Source of the DNA: Carallia brachiata | Lineage: Eukaryota > Streptophyta > Magnoliopsida > Malpighiales > Rhizophoraceae | Assembly: GCA_021464245.1 (NCBI GenBank) | Contig: JADCRB010000041.1 | Location: forward strand, 124,001 to 188,000 | DNA length: 64,000 nucleotides | Direction of reading: 5' to 3' | Shown here: piece by piece, positions 1 to 9,556 of the stretch | How positions within the stretch are numbered: position 1 is the first letter of the stretch | Layout of the letters: each line of letters opens with the position of its first letter | Notes under the pieces: model-generated | What the model was told of the DNA's origin: nothing | Seen by the model: the letters and a program-made list of their open reading frames with translations, nothing else | Database searches by the model: none | Program-made: the position numbers and the translations under genes

Positions 1-266
1 GAGAAATCTTACGCCCTTTGTCAGTTGAGATATTTAAAATCAATAAACTTACGGGGACTCGGCGCCGACGCACGTCATCAGCGATCAAAAAACACTTTTT
101 CATTAAAAAATATTTTTTTTCCAAAAATTAAAATTTAATATAACACTAAATTGTCTAATAATAAATTTTTTTTTCAAAAAAATGAGTTTGGAGTTAGATT
201 TTGAAAATAAAAAATAAAAAAAAAACTCAAAAAAAAGAGGGGACGTTGCTACTGCATCCTGTATTG
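1..266. other. intergenic, no gene seen
   Basis: AT-rich DNA with long A and T runs. No coding frame, tRNA or recognisable repeat was seen. Confidence 0.5.
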
Positions 267-520
267 ATGCTTTGTTTGGGAAATCATGAAAAAGAAAAGG
301 AAAAGAAAAGGAAGAGAAAGTATTTTTTATTTAATTTTTTTTATTTATCTTTTATCAATTCAAATAATTAACTTTTACTTTTTCTCTCATAAATTATTAT
401 TTATTTTCTTTCTTATAACTTTCTAATTATTATTTTTTATTAATTATAATATTATTATTACTGTACTATTTTCTATTCATTTTCTTTTCTTATCACTTTC
501 TATCAAATCAAACAAAACAT
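267..520. repeat. MITE-like repeat, copy A
   Basis: A roughly 250-bp AT-rich element. It begins near GCTTTGTTTGG and ends near CAAACAAAACAT, which are imperfect terminal inverted repeats. Its interior is very similar to 54595-54848, sharing for example the stretch around AATATTATTATTACTGTAC, so both are copies of one family. It has no coding capacity. The superfamily is not assigned because a clean target duplication was not found here. Confidence 0.6.
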
Positions 521-3450
521 GAAACTCGGTCAAAATTTTGTCAGTTAGACTCAATTATGAGAATTAAAAATTAAACCAAAAAATTTGTTTATATTTAATT
601 AAAAAATTAAAACTGAAACAAAATTTATGGTTAGTTGATTTTAATGGAAAATTGTAGAATTTTATTTTAAACATAAAAAATTTGATGTATTTGTTAAAAA
701 AGAAATTTACAATTACCATTATATAAGGTAAATAAGCAATTAAAATTATAATAATACTTTATTAAAATTTATATGTTGTTAATATTTGCATTATTAATAT
801 TTACTAATATTATCAAAATAAAAAATAAAAATATTAATATAAAAAAAAATTTAATCAGTTTCATTTAATTAATTATGATTTTCTAATAGTAAAAAAAGTA
901 CGAACCAAGGACTTGATGTAATACAAGTGATAAAAATGTATGTTATCTCTCGTAATAGTAGGGATTTGAACGCCACCCTTCTCACATTCTCCCTTCCAAA
1001 TGGCCCTTCTTTCTCGACCCAAAAGAAAATTGTGTGAACTGAAAAAATTGATTTACATTTGTTTGGTTAACTAATTACAAAATTTGTTTCATTAATCAAA
1101 ATTTTTATTCAATTTTATTGGATTAATTGAATTTTTGTTTTATTATTTGAACATCTCTACTTATGACCAATTAGAAACAATGTTTGCCTTGCCCAAATAG
1201 ACGAGAGATAATGCTTTTTGAACTCCATTTCCACGCCCAACATGTAAAGATAAAAGAAGCAAGAAACACAATATGTACAAAGGAAATTATCTAAGTAATA
1301 TCTTTATTTTTCACTTTCATTTATTTCTAATTAGTATGTTTTTACTGCAGTTTGCAACGTCACATAATTTCAGGTCAAGCAGCTTTGGTACTCCAGAATA
1401 TTATATTGGTAAAAACATCTGTCATTCGGGTTCTCGGGCCTTTTTAAAAGTATCTATGGTTTATACTATATTCGAATATAAAGAAAATAAATAAATAAAT
1501 AAATACAAAATAACACAATAATAATAATATTATAATTAATAAAAATTAATAATTATAAAATTATAAAAAAATAATTTATAAAAATTAAAAATAATTATTT
1601 AAATTAATAAAAAATAAATAATTAAAAAAATATATCTTCTATTTATTTTCGTTTCTTTTTTCAACAGAAAATTGCCAAACACGGGGAAAACCTTATGATG
1701 CGCACTGCACTAATTAAATCAAGGGCCAATTTGAATGTGGATTTTCGTTCACCAGGATCCGACGCGTGGAAGATGATTCGACAACCAACCCTTTCTTATC
1801 GATGGACTGCAAAATTCGTCCTTTTTCTGTCGTTATTAACCATTTTTTAAAGAAAAACAAAACTGCATCATCGGTGCATATATCATCGCCTTTGTCGATT
1901 AATATAAATTGTTTATTAACATATTTATTTAATTTTTTTATAAGAATAATAGATAATTTAATTATTAATAAATTTGAATTTAATTCTACTGCAGTTTACT
2001 TAATAATTATTAAATTTTGAATGTATAACTGTTCATCATAAATTCTTTAAATTTATCATTGGAGTGAGGACACTCAACATATAATTAAGAAAAATTGTAA
2101 GTTTAAAAATTTAAATCTAAATTAACTGCATTTAACAGACACTGAATCATCATTCATAATATTACCTTGAGTGATATTGTTAATAATCATTTTCGTTGCG
2201 GCAAAAAAGTGACACTTTTACTAGAAAAGTTAAGGCGAAAAAACAATATAGCTAATCTTATTACTCCTGATGGATAAATACAATTAACCTACGGTGGTTT
2301 ATTTGTCCGTCTTCTTTGCAGCTTAGTGGGCCCATATTGCTTCGCGCGATGTATTAAGCAAATTCGTTGGCACATGAAAATAAAGACATAAATTCTTTCT
2401 CACAATTTTTTATTAAGTCAAATATACTATTAAAGATTCGTTAATAAAGTTATAGATTAGGTGGTAAATCAATCCAAATTAAAGAATTGTCCTGTGTACT
2501 AGGTTAACAATCATCTCTTTACTCTCTCCTCTCGAGCGATTACTTTGTATGAATGCCCAACGTTGAATGAAAGTATTCAGTTATGATAAAAACAAAAAAT
2601 AAATAAATAAATAAAGACATAAATCAAGAACGAAGATTAAAAATTTGTCGGCACATCGAGGTGGAAACAAAAAACTGAATTAGTTGAGCGCCAAGATTCG
2701 GTTGTTCACGTGTTGTGTCTTCCCGCAACTTAACGGCGAAGTTCGCGGTATGGATCGAATTTATTATTAAAGAATACATGGTCACATATAATAAAATTCA
2801 AAAATTTTACATAATTTATAATCTTTATAGACATTCCTACTTATATACTCCAACTTTTAAGTAGATTTTAATTTTAAAAGTTTAATTTGACATGACATCA
2901 TAAGTTAGTTATCTTTTTGTCTGTAATTGTCACTAAGCAATTTGATCATTTACGTATAAGTTTAGTTTGTTTCAGTCTAACTTTTGTCTATTATGTGCTA
3001 ATTAGGTTTACTATACGTTAAGAGGACGTGTTAAAAAGTATTAAATCTCATATCAATAAAATACAAACATTTAGTATAACTATAATACTCTTAAATTTTT
3101 TCAACTATTAATTTGAGTTTTTGAGTAAATTTGAGATTTTAAAACTTTATTTAACATTTATAAAGTTAAATAAACTCCCCCATTAGCTAAAAACAAGAAG
3201 AAAATCTTTCTTTTTAGACATATAACTCGTAAATACATTTAAACATAAAAATATTTTATGTTATATAAATAACATTTCTTATAATATAAAAGAGATTCAT
3301 ATTAATGTATAGATATTGATGTAAAATTTGACTCTTAGAGGACACTTTAATAGTTAAAATGAGTTTTAATCATGGGAAGAGGAGTAGAATTTATGAGAAT
3401 GAGGTGAGCTATCTCTATTATATAACTCATGATTTAATAAATTTTCTCAT
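521..3450. other. AT-rich intergenic region
   Basis: Nearly 3 kb of AT-rich sequence. The short frames at 1273-1494 and 1766-2020 have no recognisable domain and a composition like the surrounding non-coding DNA. Nothing supportable was found. Confidence 0.5.
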
Positions 3451-3455
3451 AGATC

Positions 3456-4518
3456 TGTAAAGCGTAAATTTCGAGTCTAAAACAATTAAACTCGAAAATA
3501 CAAAAATAAATTACAAATAAATATTTAAAAATAAAAGAAAATTTACGTGGGGTCGATCTCCGTAGATCCTCCGATTAGTGTTCCTTTTTCGATCTCCGTA
3601 GATCCTCCGTCAAGGGCTGCACGAGCTTGATCTTGACAGAAATAAATTCCACAGATTTTTCTTGAACTGGGTAGACTGAAACCGGATCTGATTTGGACGT
3701 TTTGGCTACGGTTAAGAACCGCAGACCTGATCTGAGCCGATCTGGCTTAATTTCACCGAGGGTCGAAGAGACTTGTTCTCGGATGAGCTGCCTGGATTTT
3801 GCTGAGGGCCGTATGAGGTTAATCCCAGCCGATTTGTAGTAATTTGATATTTTTAACTCTATTCTCAGAAATTCAGATCTAGGCGATCCAAGAATATAAA
3901 TTTAAAAATAACTTTAGAAATGGAAACAGCAAATTTTTTGAGCCTTACCCCTGAAATATCTCTCAAAACGGAGTTAGGAGAGTATACTGCTAAGTAAAAG
4001 CACGTAAGAAGAAGAGAAATTTTCTTGAGAGATTTTCAAAATTTTCTTTTTCTCTCAAATTCTCTGGATTTTTCTGTTTACAGATTTGCTGAATGTGTTT
4101 TGAACTGGGGGGGTAGGGGCCTATTTATAAGGCTTTCTTTCGTTGTGAGAAATGTAATTTCAATTTGAAATTAATTCCCCACAGCTCCTGTGTGCCTTTT
4201 CTGTGATTGGCTCCTTCCTTCTCTGGAGATTTTGAGCCTATTTATAGGCTAGGAGAAGGCACTGTACCACCAACTTTTCGTTGATTTTTTTTTTTTTCTT
4301 CTTCTGCCTAACTTTGATTTTTTTTTTCTTTTTTTTTTTTTTTCAACTTCTGGAAGCTGACATTTGATTTTTCTTTCCTCTTTTTTTTTTCTTCATCTGC
4401 CTAACTTTGATTTTTTTTTTTCTTTTTCAACTTCTAGAAGCTGACATTTGAGTTTTCTTTCCTTTTTTTTTTTTTTTTTTCATCTGCCGAACTTTGATTT
4501 TTTTTTTTGTCTTTTACA
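3456..4518 (-). repeat. 3' LTR of element 1
   Basis: Starts TGTAAAGCG and ends CTTTTACA in plus-strand reading. It aligns throughout with 13164-14204. It carries a TATA-like TATAAATAG on the minus strand near 4121-4129 and a second near 4231-4240. A 20-bp segment at 3554-3573 is repeated at 3590-3609; this duplication is absent from the other LTR and so postdates insertion. Confidence 0.95.
4295..4510 (-). repeat. U3 tandem repeats with TTCnnGAA dyads
   Basis: About two and a half copies of a roughly 85-115-bp unit combining a T-rich run, a CTGCC(T/G)AACTTTGA block and a CAACTTCT(A/G)GAAGCTGACATTTGA block. Each full unit holds a palindrome: CTTCTGGAAG at 4347-4356 and CTTCTAGAAG at 4431-4440. 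Both match the two-unit core of a heat-shock element. The same array is in the 5' LTR at about 13990-14200. Confidence 0.7.
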
Positions 4519-4535
4519 AATGCCCCCACTTCAAG
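4519..4535 (-). promoter_or_regulatory. polypurine tract of element 1
   Basis: Immediately inside the 3' LTR the minus strand reads GAAGTGGGGGCAT, a purine-rich tract in the expected place for plus-strand DNA priming. Confidence 0.7.
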
Positions 4536-4777
4536 GGTCGGTAAGGAAGAATTTTGCAGACGTGATCCGCACCGAGTCTTGAAGTCCAGTTTGAAATTTG
4601 GAAACGTCCTATTGAATCTTGGAGTCTTCTATCTTTGAATATGTCTGCTGTTGTTGGATCGCAATAGGAATCTGATACGATCTTGAGAAAGTTAGCACCC
4701 CAGCCAATATAAAAATTGACCTTCTGGCTCCAGGTGCATTCGAGCTTCCATAGCCCGCAAAGGATTTTTTATATCTC

Positions 4778-5152
4778 TTAAAGTTCCAGAGCTCTGGTGA
4801 GGATGATCCGGTAGGCAAAGAACTTGAACCTCCCCAAGAGGAAGGCCCAGCACTTTGGAACTTTAAGACCTGCGCACAGAGAGACTGACTGTAGTGATGA
4901 TTTCCAAGTCTGCTTCGACGTAAGGAGAGTAGTTGGAACTTCCCTGTACGTCGCCGCATCCAAAGAAAGATTAGGATGATTGCAGCGTCTCATCCCTCTG
5001 TGGTAGTTGTGAACTAAGGAGAGTAGTTGGAACTCCATGACATCGATGGCGTTAGGGATCCCTCGAGGAAGACTACTCCTTCTTTTCTTAGCTCGTGCGC
5101 CTCCAACTTCTTGATCGAAGAATTTCCTGAGACAAGTGCAGAGACTAGCCAT
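4778..5152 (-). CDS. short conserved accessory ORF downstream of WOX (element 1)
   Basis: A 124-codon frame beginning MASLCTCLRKFFDQEV, with an AAAATGGCT start context. It lies between the WOX ORF and the 3' LTR on the same strand. Its first 34 residues are matched in element 2 (25065 and downstream, beginning MANLFICLRKFFDQEV) with mostly conservative changes, including a basic KKRRSS-like stretch. After that the two copies diverge, so the rest may not be coding. I recognise no domain. It could be a captured exon, part of the WOX-derived 3' untranslated region, or a true extra ORF, which Tat elements are known to carry. Confidence 0.35.
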   Translation of the reverse strand: MASLCTCLRKFFDQEVGGARAKKRRSSLPRGIPNAIDVMEFQLLSLVHNYHRGMRRCNHPNLSLDAATYREVPTTLLTSKQTWKSSLQSVSLCAGLKVPKCWAFLLGRFKFFAYRIILTRALEL

Positions 5153-5333
5153 TTTCTTTTGAGAAAGAAGAGCTGAGGAGTGAGTATTATGGCTCGGACA
5201 TGCAGGATATATATACATAACATAAAGAGTTTTTTTTTTTTTTTTTGAAAAGTCATAAAGAAGGTACGCAGGGTCATCCACGTCCCTTTCCTGCATAAGA
5301 GACAAAAGAGGCAGCGACTGACGCGTGTCACGA

Positions 5334-5393
5334 AAGTCGTTACCGTGTATTGCAGAAGTCGTTGCCGTGTGCTGCAGAAGTCGTTGCACCTTA
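5334..5393. repeat. 22-bp tandem repeat after WOX stop
   Basis: Units begin AAGTCGTT at 5334, 5356 and 5378, giving a 22-bp period and nearly three copies. They sit about 15 bp beyond the WOX stop codon in the transcribed direction. Element 2 keeps the array at about 25240-25295 with a slightly different third spacing. Confidence 0.8.
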
Positions 5394-5407
5394 TCTTGTC
5401 GGCCGTC

Positions 5408-6019
5408 CTAGCGGGGCCCGAGGCGCAGCTCCAAGTCAAGCTCGATCTTGTCTGGTGGGCCGCTGATGTTGACGTCGCTTTCCGGCTGGTTGATGCTGCC
5501 GGAATATTCTGGAAAGAGAGGCAAAGTTTCGCTAGAATGACTCCTTTCTGCTAGAAAATGTCCTCCTAGACTTAAGTACCTAGGAGGGATGAACCCTTGG
5601 CTGACTCCGTAAGACCACCAGGACCAGCGTGCATGCTCCCATGGGCTACGGCTTTGATGAACATACCGTGGAGAGACTATTGCGGTGGAAGAACTCGGAC
5701 CTGCTTCATTTGACGGCGAAGTTGTACTGGTGGGATCTACCATCGGAACAGCAGACTGTTCTTTGGAAAAATCAGCTCTCAGTGCTGGTTTCTTCCTGCT
5801 TCTCCGATTCTGGAACCAATAAAACACATTTTTTCCTTCGATTGCCCCGAGTGAGCGCAATCGTGAGACAAGTTGGTAAATCTGAGATGCATTAGGCATA
5901 ATACCTCCATTGTTGTGGAAGACTTCCTCTAAAATTTGCAGTTGCGCCATGGTTGGTTGCCACCTTGTGCGGGGTGACCTTTCTTCTCCCTTGTCTTGAG
6001 GTTCTGCAACTGGTTCCAT
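5408..6019 (-). CDS. WUSCHEL-related homeobox (WOX) protein captured by retrotransposon
   Basis: An uninterrupted 203-codon ORF on the pol strand, between integrase and the 3' LTR. Residues about 16-78 form a WOX-type homeodomain with the enlarged loop typical of the family. It includes TRW at the start, RLRSLGAIEGKNV, and recognition-helix residues FYWFQNRRSRKK (66-77). A canonical WUS-box, TLPLFP, is at 165-170, and a C-terminal LDLELRL (194-200) fits the EAR-type LxLxL repression motif. WOX proteins are plant nuclear transcription factors controlling stem-cell and organ identity; WUS-box and EAR motifs recruit TOPLESS-type corepressors. The WUS-box and EGKN signature point to the WUS clade, but RRSR in helix 3 is more like WOX11/12, so the clade is uncertain. 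Start is the ATG at 6019; element 2 keeps an open frame further upstream. No intron interrupts it. I infer capture from a spliced transcript. Confidence 0.9.
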   Translation of the reverse strand: MEPVAEPQDKGEERSPRTRWQPTMAQLQILEEVFHNNGGIMPNASQIYQLVSRLRSLGAIEGKNVFYWFQNRRSRKKPALRADFSKEQSAVPMVDPTSTTSPSNEAGPSSSTAIVSPRYVHQSRSPWEHARWSWWSYGVSQGFIPPRYLSLGGHFLAERSHSSETLPLFPEYSGSINQPESDVNISGPPDKIELDLELRLGPR

Positions 6020-6153
6020 CTTTCTTGTGGCAGAGGAGCAAAGGTCTTGTGTGTGGTGAAGATCGATTGAGACTGATGCTGAGTTTCAGACTCAAACCTT
6101 CCGTCGCTTTTATATTTTTGGGCCGTTCACAGTTTATACTCATGCGGGTCAGG

Positions 6154-6440
6154 AGTTGGATTGGATTTTGAACTTGGTTTCTGGACTGTGTTTGGAACTT
6201 GGAATTTTTTGGGTTTTGGGCTTTGAATTGAATTTGGGTTGAGTGTTTGGGTTTTGGATTTGGATTTGGGTTTTTGGGACGAGTGTTTGGGTTTGGATTT
6301 TTGGGTTTGGATTTTCGCTTGGACTTTCAGATCGGGACTTCCGAATTTTTTTTTTTTTTTTTTTCGATTTTTTTTTCTCTTTTTTTATTGATTTTTTTTT
6401 CTTCTCTTTTTTTTTTGATTTTTTTGATTTTTTTTTTTTT
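6154..6440 (-). repeat. low-complexity spacer between integrase and WOX
   Basis: Plus-strand reading is a TTTGGGTTTTGGATTT-like array (about 6165-6330) followed by nearly pure T with scattered C, G and A (about 6343-6442). On the transcribed strand this is CCAAA/CCCAAA repeats and an A-rich tract. Element 2 has the same kind of spacer at about 26095-26430. It separates the integrase stop (6451-6453) from the WOX start. Confidence 0.75.
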
Positions 6441-6450
6441 TTAAACATAT

Positions 6451-7600
6451 TTACACATAATATTGTTTCAGAAATTTACCATTGATTGGGCCGATTCGGA
6501 CGCCTTCTTGGTCTGACAGCATGTAAGCGTTGTGAGTATAGGCCTCCTGCACTAGGTATGGCCCATCCCATTTGGAAGTAAGCTTGTCACCAGGCCGATG
6601 CTTCATGTTGATGGGCCGTCGCACTGCAAGAACAAGGTCTCCAACTTGAAAAGATCGAGGGCGGACCCTGCGGTTGAACGTGTTGGTGAGCCGGGCTTGG
6701 TAGCACTCAAGTTGCTGTTGTGCTTCGAGCCTCCTTTCATCGGGCTTCTAACTCATCCAGACGTAGGCGAGCATTCTCCTCCTGTGTGAGTCCTTCCAGA
6801 ACAGCCATGCGCAGGGATGGAATCTGTGTTTCCAACGGCAGTATTGCTTCGACACCGTAGACAAGTGAGTATGGCGTCGCCTGTGTTGGAGTCCGGTAAG
6901 TTGTACGATACGCCCATAATGCCTCCGGAATTCTGTCATGCCAATCTCTTTTGGATTTAGAGACTACCTTCCGCAACAGGTTGCATAAGGTCTTGTTGAA
7001 TGCTTCGGCCAAGCCATTTGCTGGGGCATTGTACATGGATGACTTGTACTGCTTGAACTTGAACTTCTCGCAGAGCTTGTCGATAAGCTGTTGTAGAACT
7101 GCTTACCATTATCAGTGATGATGAATCGAGGGACTCCATAGCGATAGATCAGCTGAGTCCGGATGAAATTGGCAACATGCTCCTTCTTTACCTCTCTAAG
7201 TGGAATGGCTTCAGCCCATTTTGAGAAGTAGTCGGTTGCTGCGAGGATGTACAGGTGACCCAGGGATGACTTTGGCAAGGGCCCCACTAAGTCGAGACCC
7301 CAAGCTTCAAAGGGCCAGGATGAGACAGTTGGATGCAGTGGCTCCGGTGGTTGATGTATGTAATTCGCATGAAATTGACAAGCTTGACAGGTTTTAGCAA
7401 ACTCAATTGAATCACGTACCATGGTTGGCCAGTAGTATCCCATCCTTCTGAGTTGGAAGTGCAACTTAGGCCCTGATTGATGTCCGCCACAAACACCAGA
7501 ATGTGCTTCAGTGAGAGCCTGTTTTGCCTCTTCATTGGCTAGGCAGCGAAGTAGAACTCCATCAAAAGACCTTCGATACAGAGCATCCTTGAGTATATGA
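6451..7600 (-). pseudogene. integrase of element 1 (frameshifted)
   Basis: The retroviral integrase domain, which inserts element cDNA into chromosomes. An HHCC zinc finger is seen as EAHSG..GGH (about 7490-7530) and CQACQ. The catalytic core has GLDLVGP (first Asp), IITDNGKQF (second Asp) and ANGLAEAFN (Glu). The C-terminal part reads through KPGDKL-like and LKQYYV to a TAA at 6451-6453. Between ITDNGKQF and NAPANG the frame shifts (the readable segments are 6964-7464 and 6737-7036), so the protein is broken as read. It lies directly upstream of the WOX ORF. Confidence 0.85.
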
Positions 7601-7629
7601 AGCGGGGAGCTCGTCGTTGAATTTCTGTC

Positions 7630-8280
7630 TTATGACGACGATCTTCGGGCAGCTTCCCGTGCTGTAGTAGTCAATGATTGGTTGGCGCCAATCCTCGTCC
7701 TCCGCGAGACGTACAGATACAGTTGGCTGCTGTAGTGTAGTTTCTTCATCATCCTTTGTGGCACTATCCATTTCTGGCATACGGCAACAACTGTAGCCTG
7801 GATTTCTGACTTTGCAAGAGAAGTGGCCAGGTTAGCCAACGCGTCTGCCTGAGTGTTTTCTCGTCGAGGCACATGCTCCAAGGTGATGCTTTCAAATTCA
7901 TCCATTAGCTGTCGAGCACGTTGATGGTAAGGCGCAAGGTCCTCTTTCTTCACATCATACAATCCTGTAAGTTGGTTGATGACGAGCTGGGAATCTCCAT
8001 GGACTTCTATAGTTGGAATCTTCATATCGACAGCCATTTGAAGACCAATGATCAAAGCCTGGTATTCAGCAACATTATTTGAACATAACTCACCGAGAAT
8101 GATAGCATATGGTAGTATTTGTCGTTGAGGAGTGACAAACACTATGCCGGCACCAGCACCATCACGCCTTGCTGCACCATCAAAGAACATCGTCCATGGT
8201 GGCAGTGTCTCAATGTAAAAGACCTCTTCATCTGGAAGATCATCTGTGAACTCCCAATCTGGGAACAGGGTGATCTGCAA
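7630..8280 (-). CDS. second, archaeal-type RNase H domain of element 1
   Basis: A 216-codon open segment of the polyprotein. It contains a full RNase H fold with all four acidic residues: FFDGAA, NNVAEYQAL, VHGDSQLV and NTQADALANL. This extra RNase H after the RT-linked one is diagnostic of the Tat lineage of plant Ty3/gypsy elements. The domain covers roughly residues 28-160; the C-terminal 50 residues look out of frame with the continuing polyprotein. Confidence 0.85.
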   Translation of the reverse strand: MQITLFPDWEFTDDLPDEEVFYIETLPPWTMFFDGAARRDGAGAGIVFVTPQRQILPYAIILGELCSNNVAEYQALIIGLQMAVDMKIPTIEVHGDSQLVINQLTGLYDVKKEDLAPYHQRARQLMDEFESITLEHVPRRENTQADALANLATSLAKSEIQATVVAVCQKWIVPQRMMKKLHYSSQLYLYVSRRTRIGANQSLTTTAREAARRSSS

Positions 8281-8299
8281 GGAAGTCTGCTAGAGCTTG

Positions 8300-8656
8300 T
8301 CCTTTGACTGCTTTTTGAGGCACGTAGACAATGTCGTAGCTTTGTAGGATTACTGCCCACTTGGCAAGTCGTCCTGACAAGATTGGTCTAGATAAGATAT
8401 ATTTGACAGGATCAGCTCTGGCAATGAGACGTACCGTGTGAGCTGCATGTAGTGCCTCAGCTTGTCAATGGCAAAGAACAGTGCTAGACATGTCTTTTCA
8501 ATGGGCGAATAACTCAGCTCCGGACCGTTTAGTGTTCTGCTCAAGTAGTACAGGGCAACTTCCTTTCCCTGCTCGTTTTCCTGTGCAAGCAAGGCTCCCA
8601 AAGATCTTTCCTGCGCTGCAATGTAGAGAATCAACGACTTTCCTTGAATTGGAGCC
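8300..8656 (-). pseudogene. RT-linked RNase H domain of element 1 (frameshifted)
   Basis: Open segment 8350-8634 reads LYIAAQERSLGALLAQE, SYSPIEKTCLALFFAIDKLRHY and so on. This is the RNase H-like domain that follows reverse transcriptase in Ty3/gypsy pol. The frame is lost after RHYMQ compared with element 2, where the same place reads RHYMQAHMVRLIA. It is separated from RT by another frame break near 8657. Confidence 0.8.
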
Positions 8657-9556
8657 CTAGGACGGTGGATTGGAAAGGTACTTCTTTATGCTCTCAAAGG
8701 CTTTGCTGCAAGCTTCGTCCCACTCGAAGTTGACATCCTTCTTCATCAACCGATGGAAAGGTTGACATCTCCCAGCTAAATTGGAGATGAAACGGCGAAT
8801 GTAGGCCAGCTTTCCTTGTAGACTTCGCAGCTCGTGCAGGTTTTTAGGTTCAGGCATCTTTTGAATTGCCTCAACCTTTGACTGATCAACTTCGATTCCA
8901 CGATGGCGCACCACGAACCCAAGAAACTTTCCTGATGTGACACCGAATGCGCACTTGAGAGGGTTCATTTTGAGCTGATGCCTCCGAAGTCTTTCGAACA
9001 CTGTCTTGAGATCCTCGAGGTGGTCTTTGCGCTTCTTAGTCTTTACAACTAAGTCATCAACATAACATTCTACAATCTTGTGCAGCATGTCATCAAAAAT
9101 TTTTTGCATAGCACGTTGATAAGTGGCGCCAGCATTTTTCAATCCAAACGGCATAACTTTGTAGCAGTATATACCTTTTGGGGTGCGGAATGCTGTCAAC
9201 TCCTCGTCTTCTGGTGCCATTCTGATTTGGTTATAGCCTGAAGAACCATCCATGAAAGACAATGCTTCGTGACCCGTTGTTGCATCGACTGTGATCTCCG
9301 TTATGGGCAACGGAAAGTCATCTTTCGGGCAGGCCTTGTTAAGATCTCGAAAATCAACACATACCCTCAACTGTCCATTCTTCTTTCTTACCGGGACAAT
9401 GTTGGCAATCCACGTTGGGTAGGTGACCTCTCGGATGAAGCCGGCATTGATCAGCTTGTTCACCTCCTCCTCGATTTGTGGAATGAGTTCCGGGCGGAAC
9501 CGTCGTTGTGGCTGCTTGACAGAACGGACACCCTTCTTTACTGCTAGACGATGCAC
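8657..9556 (-). CDS. reverse transcriptase domain of element 1
   Basis: A 299-codon uninterrupted segment with a complete Ty3/gypsy reverse transcriptase: VCVDFRDLNKACP (residues 65-77), FMDGSSGYNQI, MPFGLKNAGATYQRAM, and the catalytic YVDD at 165-168. It copies element RNA into DNA in virus-like particles. The preceding linker lies in another frame at 9544-9774 (FVSALLTAEEEQEYV, DVFAWSYKEMPGL), so one frameshift separates linker and RT near 9550. Confidence 0.92.
   Translation of the reverse strand: MHRLAVKKGVRSVKQPQRRFRPELIPQIEEEVNKLINAGFIREVTYPTWIANIVPVRKKNGQLRVCVDFRDLNKACPKDDFPLPITEITVDATTGHEALSFMDGSSGYNQIRMAPEDEELTAFRTPKGIYCYKVMPFGLKNAGATYQRAMQKIFDDMLHKIVECYVDDLVVKTKKRKDHLEDLKTVFERLRRHQLKMNPLKCAFGVTSGKFLGFVVRHRGIEVDQSKVEAIQKMPEPKNLHELRSLQGKLAYIRRFISNLAGRCQPFHRLMKKDVNFEWDEACSKAFESIKKYLSNPPS

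Noticed and set aside
960..1000. Box-B-like GCGTTCAAATCCCT on the minus strand, possible tRNA or SINE
   Set aside because: No cloverleaf, no box A at correct spacing, and no second copy aligned convincingly.
3817..3826. TTAATCC, a WUS-type binding core, in the LTR of element 1
   Set aside because: Present only in the 3' LTR and altered in the 5' LTR and element 2; a short motif expected by chance in AT-rich DNA.
5345..5895. Plus-strand ORFs opposite WOX
   Set aside because: Antisense shadows of a clearly coding minus-strand ORF.
5408..6019. WOX as an ordinary host gene that the element inserted next to
   Set aside because: It lies inside both LTRs, between integrase and 3' LTR, in two elements with different target duplications.
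6149..6448. Lys-rich minus-strand ORF before WOX
   Set aside because: It is the A-rich and CCAAAC-repeat spacer read in one frame; sequence between the two elements is not conserved as protein.
6243..6485. Phe-rich plus-strand ORFs here and at 12848-13114 and 32886-33257
   Set aside because: They translate T-rich low-complexity spacers of the retrotransposons and show no domain.
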